A DNA stretch of 64,000 nt from Batkoa obscura (GCA_030770535.1 JASVEC010000063.1:62001-126000), one strand, 5' to 3'; positions 11,703-25,944 are shown, counted from the first letter of the stretch. A program made the numbers and translations. The notes: generated from the sequence alone by a model not told the origin.

Positions 11703-14700
11703 TCAAGTTCTTGATTCCTCTTCATCTCTAAATTTCTTATTTGAAGAATAAACCTCTACTTCCGTTGGATTTAAAAGATGATTAATAGAACCAATAGAAC
11801 TTTCTTTAGTTTTAACAATATCCTCTTCTTCTTTTAACCCTCTTTTAACACTATTATCAATACTCTCCTTCTCTTTCTTATTACTAAAAAACGTAGTAAT
11901 TTTAGGTTGTGAATCATCATCATCTAATTTAACAATAGCTGCAGGTCGAAGATTTCCTGAGGTTGGATAATTACGTACTTTAGGTTTACTACGTGTTAAT
12001 ATAGGTCCATCTTTAGAATCATAAACTAAAAAATGAGAAGTTGCAGTGGATGGTGATGAATTATGAATTGCAGGGGATTGCCTTGAGCTTGTGGCGAAGA
12101 TAAATAATTAATTGGTGGTTCAATTACTTTAATATTTTCTTTAGGAGCTGTAATTGTGACAATGGGAGTTGATTGTGTAGTAGCAATAATATTCTTTTCA
12201 TTATTATTATTATTATTATTATTACTATTATTAAAAAATACTTTAGCTTTTTGTTTTTTAATTTCACATTTATCTGAAATTTCAATCAATTGATCAATAT
12301 GTTTTGTTATAACAATTTCTTTTGGCCATTCTGATTCATCAAATGAAGTAAATGGTAATTCTTCATCTAAAAACACAAATTTATCCCCAGCAATGCCGTA
12401 TAGTATTAAAGCTTGTACAAAAGGTTCTTCATATTTATGGCTCCACCAATTAGGCATTCCATGAATCTTACGTGATTGACCTAAGATCAATTTAAAATCT
12501 TCATTTTCATATACTTTACGCCGTAAATAATACATTTGCATTATTCTTTTTATCGCTCTTTTGGCTTTTTCTGCTGTTGGTATTTCTAAATTTAACTTGA
12601 GTTTGTTGGGTCCTAAAGTTGTAATTAATTCTTCAAGAAAATTCACAACTCTTGGATTTCTTTCTTTGACATCTTTACCAGTATCAGCCATTAATGCATC
12701 ATAGCACATACGTATATATTGAGATAAATAATTTTCAAAATCATCGTCATCTTTACTAAATAATTCGGATACACAACGAAATCTTGTCCAAGATCTATCA
12801 AATAAATTAAAAGACATAGTTTCAATACCAAAAGAAGAGATTGTTTTTAAAAAATTCTTAATTTCTCTAGCACTCCATGCTTTATCCATTTCTACTTGAT
12901 CTGTGATATCTACATTATTTCTGATACTATTAATTACTCTTTCGATAAATGAATTGCCGTTTTTAGCTGAATTTGTTTTAGTATTATTTTTAATCATTCC
13001 ACCTACTTTTTGAAATTGATGAATCATTTTACGAATTCTTAAACCAATATCTACACCTAATGGCCAATAATATTTCTCTTCTTCATTTGATGGTGAATTA
13101 TTTCGGCTTTTTTTATAAGGTGGGCTTTGATCTATATTTTGTCCATCTGTTTCAGGTACTGGACTTGAATCAGGTGAACTAAATTTAATACTAGAAAATA
13201 TTAAACTCGAGTCTTGTCTAAATTCATCATATTGATGATAACCATGTTTAACAATACCTATTAATAAATCTTTATCCATATCAATAGTCCACCAAGTAGC
13301 TGGTGGTGCTGAATTACCACAATCTGGTGCTTTGTATAATTTTAACTCATTTTCTTCTTTTGGTACCATTTTTTCACATATTATATAAATTACTTGGATC
13401 CTTTGTAATAAACTCTTGGCTTTATTCTGTATCTTTTCCAAATATTCTGCTGGTGCTTCTACTAAAAAGGATTTAAACTCAGCAATTTGTAACTTATCTG
13501 CATCTGGATAAGGTATATTTAATTCATTATGTAGATGTTCTAAATCTAATCCCTCTTCTCCATGATTTTTTTGATCTAATATTAATGCATTTTCAACTTC
13601 TTCAAAGTCTTTACTTTCATTATTTCCGCTTCTTACCATTTTTAACATAGAACGTATAAGATGGTGTACACATGCTCTAAGATCGGGTAAATTACGTCGA
13701 GTAAAGCATGCGCTTAATTTCTCCCAATTGGATAATCCATAAATCATCAATTTTCTTTCTAATTTAGCTCGACCAGAAGCAGTCCAAAATCTTGGTCCTT
13801 TTGATTTATCTTCAATAAATTCATCTTGAGAATCCTCATCTATTATAGTCTTTGAGTCTTTATTATTATTATTGTTTTCTAAATATTCAAATCTTTTAGT
13901 TCTCTTTCTAGTTCTTGGTTCATCTAAAATTAATGGATTTTTTTCATTTAGTTGTTCTAAATCAATTTCCGCTTTAGTTGCCCACTTATCCCAAAAATCA
14001 GGGTCATTCAAATCAGTTTTCTCTTCATCAAAAGTAGAAAAACTAGCTTTAGAAAATGCAGACCCTTTTTCATTACTACCATATTTAATGACTGTACTAC
14101 GTCTTTCTAATATGCTATCAATATCTTCTTCATGGAATTTACTACTTTCTGTATCGTCTAATAAAGCACCATATGCTCCTAATTTCAACAAATCATCTAC
14201 TTCTTTTTTACTTAATCCTGTAGAAGAAGAAGCAGTATCACTATACCCATCCATTTTTTGCATAACTGCTTTATCTAAGCCTAATTTGAGATTAGCTCGA
14301 TCAAACATTTGCCTTTCATAAGTATTAGCACATAATAATCGATAAATTTTAACGGGCTTTGTTTGACCGATACGATGAACCCTCGCTTGTGCTTGTAAAT
14401 CATTTTGTGGATTCCAATCACTATCAAATATAATAACTGTATCTGCTGCTGTTAAATTAATACCAACACCACCTGCTCTTGTACATAATAAAAAAGTAAA
14501 AGAGGTTGAAGATGTAGTAAATCGATCAATAGCAATTTGACGTTCAGATGATTGTACACCTCCATCAATACGTTCTGTTTCATAATTTCTATAATGCAAA
14601 TATTCGGCTAATAAATCCAAAACTTTAGTCATTTGAGAAAATATTAATACTTTATGACCATTAGCTTTTAATTTAGGCAGTAATTTATCTAACAATACTA

Positions 14701-16510
14701 ATTTACCAGAAGATTGTATCATTGTTTGCATTAATGATTGACTTCCTTTTTCTTCTTGTTCTTTTACAATTAATTCTTCTGCTCCTTTAATTAAAAAAGG
14801 ATGATTACAACATTTTCTCAATTCCATCATTATATTGTTTAAACTAGGTCCTTCTCCTTTACCACCACGTCGAATGTAAGTAAAATTTCTTTCTAATATA
14901 GCTCGATACCATTTCTTTTGTACGTTAGTTAATTCAACTTCAACAACTGTTTCTTCTTTAGATGGTATTGATTTTTCAACATCTTCTTTAAATCTTCTTA
15001 ACATTATTGGTTTTAACAGTTCCTGTAATTCAGCTACTTCAGCTGAAGATTTAAGATCTCCAAATTCCTCTAAAAATTGTTTTTCATTTGAAAATCTAGT
15101 TGGTTCCAAGAAATTAAGTAAACTAAATAATTCGGAAACGGAGTTTTGTAAGGGAGTACCAGTTAATAAAACTCGGTGTTCAATATTATAATTTCTTAAT
15201 ATTTCTAATACTTTAGAATTACGATTTTTTAATCGATGAGCCTCATCAAATACACCAACTCTCCAAAATATAGGACTTAATTGAGCTGCTCCACTTAATA
15301 TCATTTCATAAGTAGTAATCAATACTTCCATTTTGTACAATTCCGATAATCTACCACCTTCTTCATCTTTATAATAAAATTCTGAATCGACAATTATATT
15401 TCTTGAAGTGCTACTACCGTGATAAACAACTACATTTAGATCAGTCCATGCTTTAAATTCTCTTTCCCAATGAGGTATTGTAGATAATGGAGCTACAATT
15501 AAAAATGGACCACGAATTTTACAAGTACGATAAATATGATAAATAAATGAAACTGATTGTACAGTTTTACCTAATCCCATTTCATCTGCCATAATGCTTG
15601 ATCGATGATTATACCAACAATAAGTTAACCAATTTAAGCCTTCTAGTTGATAATCTCTTAAACAATTTTCATTTTTAAATTTGGGGCTTTCGATTAATTT
15701 TTCAAATTTTTCTTTAATTGGTCTAGAAACTAAAGGTAATATCTCATTACCTGGATGTTCTTGTCGATGAATAAATAATTCATATTTTTCATTATCTAAT
15801 TCTCGAATCTTACTCACTTTTTCCCAGGTACTATTTTCATATGGTAAACCTTCCCATTTAACTAACCCATAAACACATAAGCCATCTTCTTCTTCATCAT
15901 CTGTGATTTCTCCTTCATCAATTACTCGATCAATTTCTAAATAACTTAAATTAAACCCTTCATCATATTGTTCATTATTGAACTCATAATTTTGTTTTAA
16001 TTTTTTAAATCGATGTTTCCCTTGGGGCATAATGTCTTCTATATATTCTCGACCTAACCATTCTAAATGATGATAACTGGTATATTTAAATTTGACTAAC
16101 GCTTCTTCTTGACCTTCATTAACACGATAAGATAATAACGACTCAATCTCTTTATCTCCAAATCCAAAAGGTATTTGAACCGGTTGATATGGTACCATTT
16201 TATACTTAGTAACTTTCTTGGGTTTAGTGACAGTATATTCCGTCTTAACAGGTGACTCGGGTCGAGACTCAGAAGTTAATATATCCGAATCCGATTCGCC
16301 TTTTTCCTAATAAAGACTATTAGCTTGATACTAAAATCATAGCAATTATGTATATTACCTTATAATTTAGCACTTTACTTCGATTTCTTGTTGAACGAGT
16401 ACGGGAGTTGTTTGTAGAACTGAAATTTGCTTAATTAATGTATTGAAATTTAAAAATAGTAATTGAATTACTTACCTATTACCCTCATTCTCTTTAAATT
16501 GATCAGGCAT
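11703..16510 (-). CDS. CHD1: CHD1-type chromodomain helicase, ATP-dependent nucleosome spacing enzyme
   Basis: Exons 16476-16510, 16359-16419 and one long exon from 16306 give about 1566 residues. In order: chromodomain 1 (about 85-130, YTSYHHLEWLGREYIE); chromodomain 2 (about 155-215, LVKWEGLPYENSTWE); SNF2 ATPase with ADEMGLGKTVQ (Walker A Lys near 279) and FDEAHRLKNRNSKV (DEAH box); HELICc with VLIFSQMTKVLDLL and QARVHRIGQ; a SANT/SLIDE DNA-binding region; and a CHD1 C-terminal helical domain (SAREIKNFLKTISSFG ... MPNWWSHKYEEPF). Near 12090 the long frame ends in an unrelated tail. A clean frame one base over continues for about 130 residues of acidic, disordered sequence to a stop at 11703. 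No intron fits, so one base is probably missing here. Confidence 0.95.
12198..12225. repeat. ATT trinucleotide run coding poly-Asn in CHD1
   Basis: About nine ATT units give the polyasparagine stretch near the CHD1 C-terminus. Simple in-frame repeat. Confidence 0.8.
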
Positions 16511-19500
16511 TATTTTTAATTATTAAATTAAAAAATAATATGACTATTATATTTGTATATATATCTATGAAAGTTTATAATAATGTGAATATTAAAAAAT
16601 TTCAATCCACCTTTTTTTTTAATAAAAAAGTAATTATATGAACTTAGCCTTATTAAATTTTTTATGAATAATTTTATAAGAATCGTTCAATTTGATTTGT
16701 TTATTTTTTTATTATTCATTTTTTTATTAAGTTTTATTTTTTTTATATTTATTTATAAATTAAGTTTTGCTATATTATTCACTATAATCTCTAAAAATGT
16801 TTGACTTGAGTTTTTCATTACTTTAGTTAATTCACTCTAATTGGCTTAATTTGAATTTCATTTCTTTACCACCAATCATACTGAATTAATCTTTTTTACT
16901 TTTTATCATATTTAACTAGTGCTTTTATGAATTTAGTATAACTAATAACTTTTATTGGATAGCAATTGAAGATGGCATAATCAGTTATTGTATTAGTTTT
17001 CATAGATTTGTTGACAACAAACACTTTACACTATAGCTTAATTTTATATAACAACTACAAAAGATAACCAAAGCTTAATATTCAATATATTAGTCTATAT
17101 AATGAAAACTAACCCCTTTTTCCATTTCAATGTAAAGAAACGTTATTTTACTTTCCTAACTCAAGCCCATTAAATCTAATTTTTGTATGATAAAATACTA
17201 CCTATCTAAATAACGAGTTGGGCATTTTACCTTTGTATTTGAAAATTTACTCATGGTGTCTTTTTTCTATTTTTAGAATTAGGTAATATGAAATGTAAAA
17301 TGCCCATTCTATATTTTATTTCCATTCTAAAGAATGATTCTTATATTTTAGTCCTGGTTTTTAATCTCAATTTGCTTAATCACAATCCATAACGAGTTGG
17401 AATATTCTTTATGACTTTAATTAGAAAACTTTTATCAGGTTGAAATGAATAGTAAAATATCATCATTGAGCTTTAATTTTGGAATATTGTTATATAGAAA
17501 ACAAAACGTAATATCAAAGCTATGGAATTCTAGTATCGACTTACAACATGAGAGTAATAACAGTTGAATACAATCCCCCTTAGAATATTTAAACTATCTT
17601 TTTTAGAACTTGAATATTAAATTATTTCATTAAATTCTCTAACTAAAAATAGGCTTATTTTTAACACTACATTGAATTTTCATAGTGATCTAGTGTCTAA
17701 TTGTTTTTGAGTCTTAGAATATAGGTGATTCATCACTTTGGAATTATTTTAAATTTATTTAGAAGTAATATTGATGCTAAAATTTGATAAAACATAACAA
17801 ATGTACTATAAAAAATCCGATATTTAAATGATTAATTTTTGAAACTACTAGCTAAATAATTCTCAATAGGGATAAAATAACTGTACACTTTTTGATTATT
17901 TTTATAAAGGTTGGGACTGAAATTCGATTAAAGGATAACTTTACTAGGTTAAAAAGAGGGGCTAAAATTTAATATTAGAATTAATTAGGGACAGTTAATA
18001 TTTGGAAATAAACTAAAAAGCTAAATTTAATATAGTAATTGAAGAGAAAGATTAATTGTTTAGAAGTATGACTATATATATTTAGTAGTTTTATTAACAC
18101 TTCTTCTTTATAAATTTGTATGGTAGGAGTTTAAATTATTTTATTACTATAATTTAAATGTGTTTTAATGGAATAACAACATTCTAATTTTCTATTTTTA
18201 TTTACATTACCTATGAAAACTTATTAAAAGTTATAAATAATATAGCTCATAAAAATGGTGTAAAATTATTTTTAAAAGGAAACTTATAGTCAACATTAAC
18301 TTTTGAAAAGACTTACAATTAATATTATTTCTAATATTGTGGTAAAATATAAATTATTCATATTAAATCATTTAAATTTATGACTTTTTACATGTAAATA
18401 AACATATACCCAAAGTTGAACTTAAGCACTAGTTTTGATGTTAAAAAAATAGTAAAGTAAGCCTAATTAAATAAAATAAAATACGGAAGTGTTTTTTTGT
18501 TTCATTCTTTTTCGATCTTTTAAGCACTATTTGAGCGAAAAAATTGCCAGTAAAATTCTTAAACACAAAAACATCCTCATATCTTGTTCTCTCTTTAAGG
18601 GTTGATCAAAGCATTAAATTTATTTGAAATAAAAAACTCAATTTATTTTATATTAAACGTTATATTTTTTACCCAAAATTGTTGAGAAAAATATGACAGT
18701 TAAATAAAACAGACCGAATAGAAAACTGCACTCCACAATCACTCTTTCTTAATTTTAAAATATTTAAACTGTCAAATTGAACAAAAATAGTCACATTATT
18801 GATTAAGCTTTTAAATTCACCCATATCAGATTAATAAAAGCGTAGTTGTGGATACTTTTGTATAAAGTTAATAATAGTATAAAATTTAATACATAAATTT
18901 AATATATTAAAAATATAACCTATATTGACTTTTAATTAAAGCCTCAATTAAGGACATTATTTGAAGTAGCTTAAATTTGGTTGTTACTTTAATAAAATTC
19001 AACATTTATAACAAGTGGCTCTAAATTATAAGTGGAACTTGAGATTTTTTCTAATCATTATCAATATAATCAAAGATTAAATTTTTGAAATTGATATTAG
19101 TAATACAAATTTGAATAAAAGAATATAACTTTTAAGAGGAAGTACTTTTAACAATAAGGTGAAATTAGAACTAAAAGTGTGTTGATATATAAATAGAAGG
19201 TTGTTTATAAATTAGTTGTCAATAAATCTAACTTAATAAATCTCCATATACTCATAAAATATTGGCAATTTAATTTTCAATAGGTATTAGTTGCTAAAAA
19301 GTGGGGGATTAAAGAACAGCTTAAATGCTTAATAATAACCCAATGATTTGTTTAAGCCTCAGAATAATGAGATATCATTGGTTGAAACCCAACCCAATTC
19401 ATAGGGGGAAAACATAAAAGAATAAAAAAAAAGAGATCAAAGTGATTGGAAAAGTTAAGGGAAACATTCTAATTTTTTTATAATAAAATCATCTATTCTT

Positions 19501-19530
19501 TAAAAAAATAAACAATTTAATAAAATTAGG
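16511..19530. other. 3-kb intergenic stretch
   Basis: Between the divergent CHD1 and SIP5-like genes. Very AT-rich, no open frame of note. It holds the leftmost MITE copy (18481-18582). A small inverted repeat, GGGCATTTTAC at about 17220 and GTAAAATGCCC at about 17296, flanks about 65 bp. The word AACGAGTTGG recurs at about 17213 and 17391. Confidence 0.5.
18481..18582 (+). mobile_element. MITE family A, copy 1
   Basis: Orientation + means the strand reading GGGGATGTTTTTTTGGCTTC. Coordinates include the 4-bp flanks (ATAC/ATAT). Diverged left end, central AGCACT, right end ACATCCTC. Confidence 0.75.
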
Positions 19531-20850
19531 ATGGGTAACAATCAAGGTAAAAACAAAGGAGAAGAGAGAATCGATTTTGGTAAATTGGAGCCGTATGGTA
19601 TCTACAATAATAAAGATATATTGGACTATGATGTTAAACTATTAAAAAAATGGATCTTGGCTCGTAAAATGGCACCATTCTATAAAGGCTTAAATGATTT
19701 ATCTGAGTTAAAAGATTTGAATAACAACAATGGTAAAAATAACAATGAAACAAGTTCAAATAAAAATTTAAGTATTAAGTTAAGCTCCAGTAACAAAAAA
19801 GAAAGGGAAAATAGTAAGGATAACTTGGAAGCGTTTTATAACCAAAGTTTGGAGTGTCCTATTTGCTTTTTGGTAAGTTTACTTTTACTTTAATATTTTA
19901 TAAATACATATTGCTTGTTTTTATCATTTTAGCTATTCTTATGTTTTTACTTATCTCTATTATTTAGATTTATCCTATAAATATCAATTATTCAAACTGC
20001 TGTGACCAACCTATCTGTACTGAGTGCCTTATTCAAATTAAAAGTAAAGTAGGAAGCAATACACCACCAGAGTAAACTACTATGATCACTTTACTATAAA
20101 TAATTAATCATGTTATCCATTTAGTTGTCCTTTTTGTGCAAAAGAAGATTTTTCCTTTTTATATTGTGCATATGAAAACCCAGTGTTGATGCCTAATAAC
20201 GTAAGAATATAATTTATATCTAATTCATTGATTGACTGTATTTTTTTAGTCCCAAAACTCAAATAAGTTAATAACATCGCATAAAAAAGCAATTCCTTTA
20301 AGAATTGGTAAGTAGTTCTTTTTTATTGTTAGAGCTATAGTTTACCAAGCATTTACTAACATTTTAATTTTTTTATGTAGAAGAGTTAAGACCTGAACCA
20401 ATCCGAAATATTAACTTAGACTTAAGGCAACCAATGTTAATTCACCCAGGAAGATTTTTGAGTTTAAGGCCAGGTCGTAGACAACGTTCTGGGGATAGTG
20501 CATACTCAGATTACTTTTTAACAATGCAAAGTATGGGAGTGGATTTGGAAGAACTCATGGTAATGGAAGCAATTAGAGCAAGTTTATTGGAGCAAGAACA
20601 GGCGCAAGCTCAATCTCAACAAGAACAAAGTGAAGCAAGAGAAAATAATAATAATGATAATAATAATAATGAAGCAACCAATGAAACGAATTCAATAGTA
20701 GAATCACCTACCGTTATTGAAGCTGAAGAACAAAGATCTAATAACTCAACAATAAGGGATCTATCACATGATATAACAAATAGTAGTGATAAATCGAGTT
20801 ACCCTAATGAAATTTCAGATAGTGGAAGTACACCTAAAGTTCAATATTGA
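19531..20850 (+). CDS. SIP5-like RING-finger protein
   Basis: Exons 19531-19872, 19968-20071, 20125-20200, 20250-20307 and 20381-20850 give 349 residues. MGNNQGK at the start carries a possible N-myristoylation glycine. Residues about 105-160 form a RING-like zinc module: LECPICFLIYPININYSNCC, DQPICTECLIQIK, then DCPFCAKEDF. This is the arrangement of yeast Sip5 and its fungal relatives, which bind Snf1 kinase and the Reg1-Glc7 phosphatase. A conserved helix DYFLTMQSMGVDLEELMVME follows, then a UIM-like AIRASLLEQEQ segment, then low-complexity Gln/Asn/Ser sequence. The cysteine pairs are all split between exons, so the splice model is well supported. Ubiquitin ligase activity is inferred only. 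Confidence 0.85.
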
Positions 20851-21811
20851 TGGTATTAGGCTTTGCTTTACTGCTCATGTTTATTTAACTCAGTTCAACT
20901 TTTATTATTCTTACCTAAGCATTTTATTAATTTTATACTTTTGATTTTTCAATGATTAAAAGGTTCTTTTTTATCTGTATTATTTTTTAAAATTTTATAT
21001 TATTATAAAATAGATTTATTACTATCTTGACTAATAAATGAATTTAACTTGTATATTGTATTCTTAATGGTATTTTTATCAACCATTTAATATAATCAAT
21101 ATTAATAACATGACATGTACTCTTTATTTATCAATTTCATCTAAAGATTAGGCTTTGAGGCAAAAATTACAATTTCTATCTCGAATTAGAATAACCCAAT
21201 CTATATAAAAAAGCTGAAAAGATTACTAATAAACAAATTATTAACACTTAAAAAGTAGATAATCTTTTGTTTACCAGAATTTTAACTTAAGCTATGCTAA
21301 AAGAGCCTTAACTAATCAAATTAATCCAACTCCTTAAGATTGAATGATTAGTTAAAACTAGTTGCATGATAGAAATTCATATCAGCCATAATTTAAAAAA
21401 AGGTATTAATACATTTCGCAACAATGTGTTAATATATATTACTACAGAATAGGTGTTATTACTCAAATTTCTGAAACTGAATAACATTTCGTTTTAAAAA
21501 TAATAATCCAATAACCATGAATACTATGACTCATCCTGCTTCAAGTAAAACTCTTTAGCTACTCTTTATTCCATCATTAAAAAAGAGTTATTTTTAATTG
21601 TAATACAAAGTACCACTACTCAAGCGGCTATATGCACAATTCAACTTTGGTTGGGTTTGGTTGTTGTGTAGTAGAAGCTACACTGTAAACTGACTATAAT
21701 TCTTTTGCTTAATTTTAAAGTAATTATATACTATAATAAACTTAAAAATATATAGCGTATATATAGCAAAACTGTTTATTATACTTTACATAAAATTTAG
21801 TCATCAAAAAG
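20851..21811. other. convergent intergenic stretch
   Basis: Between the 3' ends of the SIP5-like gene and the unrecognised 424-aa gene. No coding region or repeat copy recognised. Confidence 0.45.
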
Positions 21812-23470
21812 TTACCGCCATATCTTTTCTATATCATAAAGATTGCCTAGAATATGTTTAGAAGGTTGTTGTATTTTTCCTTGGAACTGTTCAAAATTGT
21901 TTAGATCATTATTTGTTTCTTTATCAGAGTATTCCTTATTTCCGTTCCTCAGAATATTATCCCTAACATATTTAATATATAGATAGCTAAAAAAGTTGAT
22001 TTACATACTTGATTTTGTAACTAGGGTTAAATGAAACAAGATAGTTGTTTTTGTCAAATTGTGGAATCAAATTGATATGCTTGTCTTGAGATGAATATGC
22101 ATGATCCAGCTCTTCTTGAGATTGAACTAAAGAAATTAACAACATATTATTTTAAAAATTATACACTACCTTCTAAATAAGTTGAAGGTCCTAATAGTAA
22201 ATCTTGGTATATTTGATCTCTTGATTTAATCTTACCTGACGGATTATCCTTTATTGATGAAGTCACATTATTTTGTTTATCATTATTTTTTGAACGTTTT
22301 GAAGTTGGGGTATTTTCTTTAAAATCTGTTATATTAAAATGCTAATCATTAAAATTTTTGTTACCTTCCTCTTGATCAAGTATTTTATTATCAGCATTAA
22401 AGAATTTTGATTTTTTTAGCACTGTAGCTCTTGATGTTGATGATGCTCCAAAGTCTTTCATAGAATCATTATCCAATATCTTATAAATTTTTAATCTTCT
22501 TTGTTCTTTATTTAAACCAAGAAACTCTTTCTCTGAAAAATTAAAATTGTCGAATTTTTTGCGCACTATATCTGAAGGCCTAGTTCTTTCAAGCTTAGGA
22601 AGCTAAAAAGCCAATAATTATTACGTTAAGTCACTAAATTAAATTAAATATTTACTATTATGCGATGATTTGAAAGCTTATTTGAAATAAACTAGAAAAG
22701 TAGCATTAAACACTTAGCCAAGAGGGTATTTAAATTCGTCTGGTACCTGAGGAATCATACTACGTTTTTGTTTCTTCTCATCTATCTTCCTTTTTGATAT
22801 CATTTTTGGCTCTTCTAGCTCCTTTATTAGTAAATGACGTTTATTTGGTATCCTATTTTCTGGCTCGTAGTAAAAAGAGCTCAATATGCTTACAGGCTTG
22901 TTGTTATTGATGTTATTGTTTTTAGAAAGTTCCCTTTCTATTCCTTGATTATTTGAGTAGCGTGCGCTTTTATTTGTAAGATGTTCATTTGGATCATCCT
23001 TTAAAGCTTCTTTTATAGGGGGTAAGTAATTACATTCATGGTCGATCAATACTAAACCTAAATAAACTCTATGAGAAAACATTATTACATTCCCACGCTA
23101 AAAATTAAACCTTGCGATTTTTGAGATATTGATCTTGATAAATTTAAATTAATCATTTTTAAATCTTTAAAATAAATTACCTGTCTTCTGTAGAATCCAT
23201 GTTATAAATTAGTGGTAAAGCAAATGTACGATAGATTTCTGAATAGCTGTTTTGTATTGGAGTTTGATTTAGTTGTGAAAGTTCTAATTTGGGCTCAGGA
23301 ATTGGTGTTGTCCTTGGTGATGAAGCTGCTTCTGATGTAATTGCTGGTGTTGAGAAATTCGAAGCAGGTATTAGTCTTATTTGATCTTCAAGATACTTTT
23401 CAATTAACTCCATTTTATATTTAGAAAGATATATTGGCGCTAGTTCTCCATCCTCAAAATTCACTGACAT
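21812..23470 (-). CDS. unrecognised 424-residue protein, six exons
   Basis: Exons 23181-23470, 22747-23068, 22365-22602, 22170-22325, 22009-22126 and 21812-21962. Every junction has GT-AG ends and agrees in phase. The exon 2 acceptor at TTTTCTCATAG and the exon 2 donor at CAG/GTACCA are the only choices that keep one frame; that intron is 144 nt, longer than its neighbours. The protein is polar and Lys/Asn/Ser-rich, with basic clusters (KRKIDEKKQKRS; KERSKNND-like) that could target the nucleus. Two more ordered parts are DRVYLGLVLIDHECNYLPP and VRKKFDNFNFSEKEFLGLNK. The end is HILGNLYDIEKIWR. There are no membrane segments and no catalytic motif. I recognise no family. Consistent splicing argues for a real gene; a chromatin or kinetochore scaffold is only a guess. 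Confidence 0.7.
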
Positions 23471-24089
23471 TATAGAAAAATAAATAAATTGAAATCAAAC
23501 TATAATTTCAAATCCTTTATATACTAACTGCGCACATTTATGACGCACTTGTTCGATTTTAGCTCCTTTTTAGTAAATTTTGCAAGTAATTTTAAAGTGT
23601 TTGGATTTGCTTAGTATAACAAATTGAAAAAAAGTAAATCCAGAGCAAACTTATATCTTAAATTAGGTTTATTAAATTAAAATTAAGACATAAAGATAAA
23701 AATTTAAATATAAGTCAAAATCATTACAACTAAGCATAGCCATAAAGTTTGGCGCCCATATAGTTATATTCTAATATTAAAAACTATGATAAAGCATTAT
23801 ATTAGTAAATCGTAATGATGAATTCTAGGCTTATTGATTTAAGTTATATTTATAGTTGCAATGTTCCGGCTTTTGCTTAATGTGATAAAATAAGCTAGCT
23901 TTTTACGGGAAAACTCAAAAATATTAGGGCATTTGGTTAAAATCTACTTTTTTAACAGAAAAAATAAAAGCCGATGAAAACCATCATTGCTAACATATTG
24001 GTGTTATATATGGACTGCAAAAAAATCCTAGTTAATTTATGCTGGATTCACTAAAAAAAATTAAATTGTCACTTTAAAAGCGGATCGTT

Positions 24090-24470
24090 GAAGTTGAAAC
24101 ATATTTTAAACTTTGGGTTTGACTTAAAGCAAATTCAGATTCATCCTCAAAACTGATTAATTTTTGCAAAATATCTTTAAATATATTATTTGCAAGAGAG
24201 ATTGCTTTTATTTGAAATTTTGCAACTATTTCTACAATATGCTAGAAGATTCAATCAATTGGTTAGTCATATATTCGAGATTATTGGCTTTCTATCGAGA
24301 ATAATGGAAGTTCTTGACCAAATATATAAATACATTTAACGCTGTACTATTTCATCATTAATGGTATGAATATCTAGGGATGTTTATTTCAAATCAAATA
24401 CTGTTCCAAACTTATCGTAAAATTTATCTTTCATGGGAATTTTGATCATCTCATTAATAAAGATCTTTAA
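24090..24470 (-). pseudogene. possible relic of a cytochrome P450-like N-terminal region
   Basis: Minus-strand translation gives disconnected stretches such as FYDKFGTVFDL, IILDRKPIISNI and AISLANNIFKDILQKLISF, in three different frames with stops between. The order loosely recalls the N-terminal part of fungal P450s (KYGxVxxI, then FxDRPPI, then a helix). No heme-binding motif lies nearby. Weak; it could be chance. Confidence 0.2.
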
Positions 24471-25944
24471 GATTAAGGATGACTATTGTAAATTCGATGG
24501 CTAATTTGCGTAGTAAAATGTGGTTAGTTGAAATTGTCCATCTTGTTGCAACTTTTAAAGTTAAATTGTACAATGTATAGATACTTTTTAAACTCGAGGA
24601 GTAAGCTGAAGTTAGTTTAAATTCAAGTGACAGTTTAAATTAAAGAGTTTTTTGTCATATTTTAATAAAAGTGCTATTTATAAATTGACTGGTTTTTATC
24701 AACTCTACAGTAATTTTAACTGATAGGTTGCTTTATACTATTAAATTAGAGGTGGTGAGTAATTTACCACTAGATTAAAATGATTTATCAATTCCAATCA
24801 ATAAACGTACCTTAACCCTAATCATTGGCGTGTATGAACTATTTTATTTGATGATGTTCAAACCAATCATTTCTATCACCAGCAAATCACTTACTATATT
24901 AATTTATGAAAGAACTTCTTATTTATTTGAAATTATACGATATTTCTTATTTTAATATATTTGTAATAAGCAGTTATTGATATTATTAATATAGGCACAA
25001 GACGCCAGCAACAACAATCAAAGTGATAATATACCAGATTATATTTATCTATAAAAAATCTTTTCCATTAGCTCTATAAATTTCAATCAGGTCAGCTGAT
25101 TTCTAAGCAGTAACTTACAAAAAACTACCTAAACAAGTAGTAGCTATAGAAATTTTGCGAATAGCTACACAATCGAACTTTAAGAGCTATATACAGTTAA
25201 AGTTCAACTATGCAATGTTGTTCCGGATTTTTATAATTATACATACTACTATTCTGATTTACAGTTTAATATAAAATTTATTTCAAAAATGAATGATTAG
25301 TTTTATACCATTGAATTTAACAGTTGTAATGAAAGAAATGAGATTTAAATTAAGTTAAAAGGAGTTTCAAATAATATATTTTATATATTTGCAAATCCTA
25401 CCTTATTAATATAAGTATTTGTTTTATAAAGCAAGCTATTGCTTTTATTAGATTTTCAAGCTGACATGGCATCTAAAGTTTTACCTATTTAAATGAAGCC
25501 AAAGCATGTATTCTTTCAAGGATGTAAAAAACTAATATTGTCATTAAAAATACTTTAAACGTTTTTTTTTACATAATTGATGGTTTTTTAAATTAAATAG
25601 TGTCATCTAGTTACAGTTTTAGTAATTACATAGTAGCATTTAATTCATAAGTACATTGAATTATATGGAAAAATATACACTTAAATTATTTTTTTAATAG
25701 CAGCTTTGTTTTAAACAGAACAGTTAGAAACAATTATATTTTATGAATAGTAACATAGCTGAATAGGCTATAGTAAATTGATTTTAATCATTCTATAGAA
25801 AAATTAACTAGTATTTTAAAGTTGTTAGTTTAAAAAGGGATAATGAAGTTAATTGCCCTAGATGCTATTTGAAATCAATTTGTTATACGATTATTGGTAT
25901 AAAGAACCTTAATGTAGTTTAAGAAAGCGAACGATTTGATATTG

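Noticed and set aside
23041-23180. A third frameshift at the first intron of the 424-residue gene
   Set aside because: The nearest acceptor gives the wrong phase, but the next one (TTTTCTCATAG) restores the frame exactly, so no break is needed.
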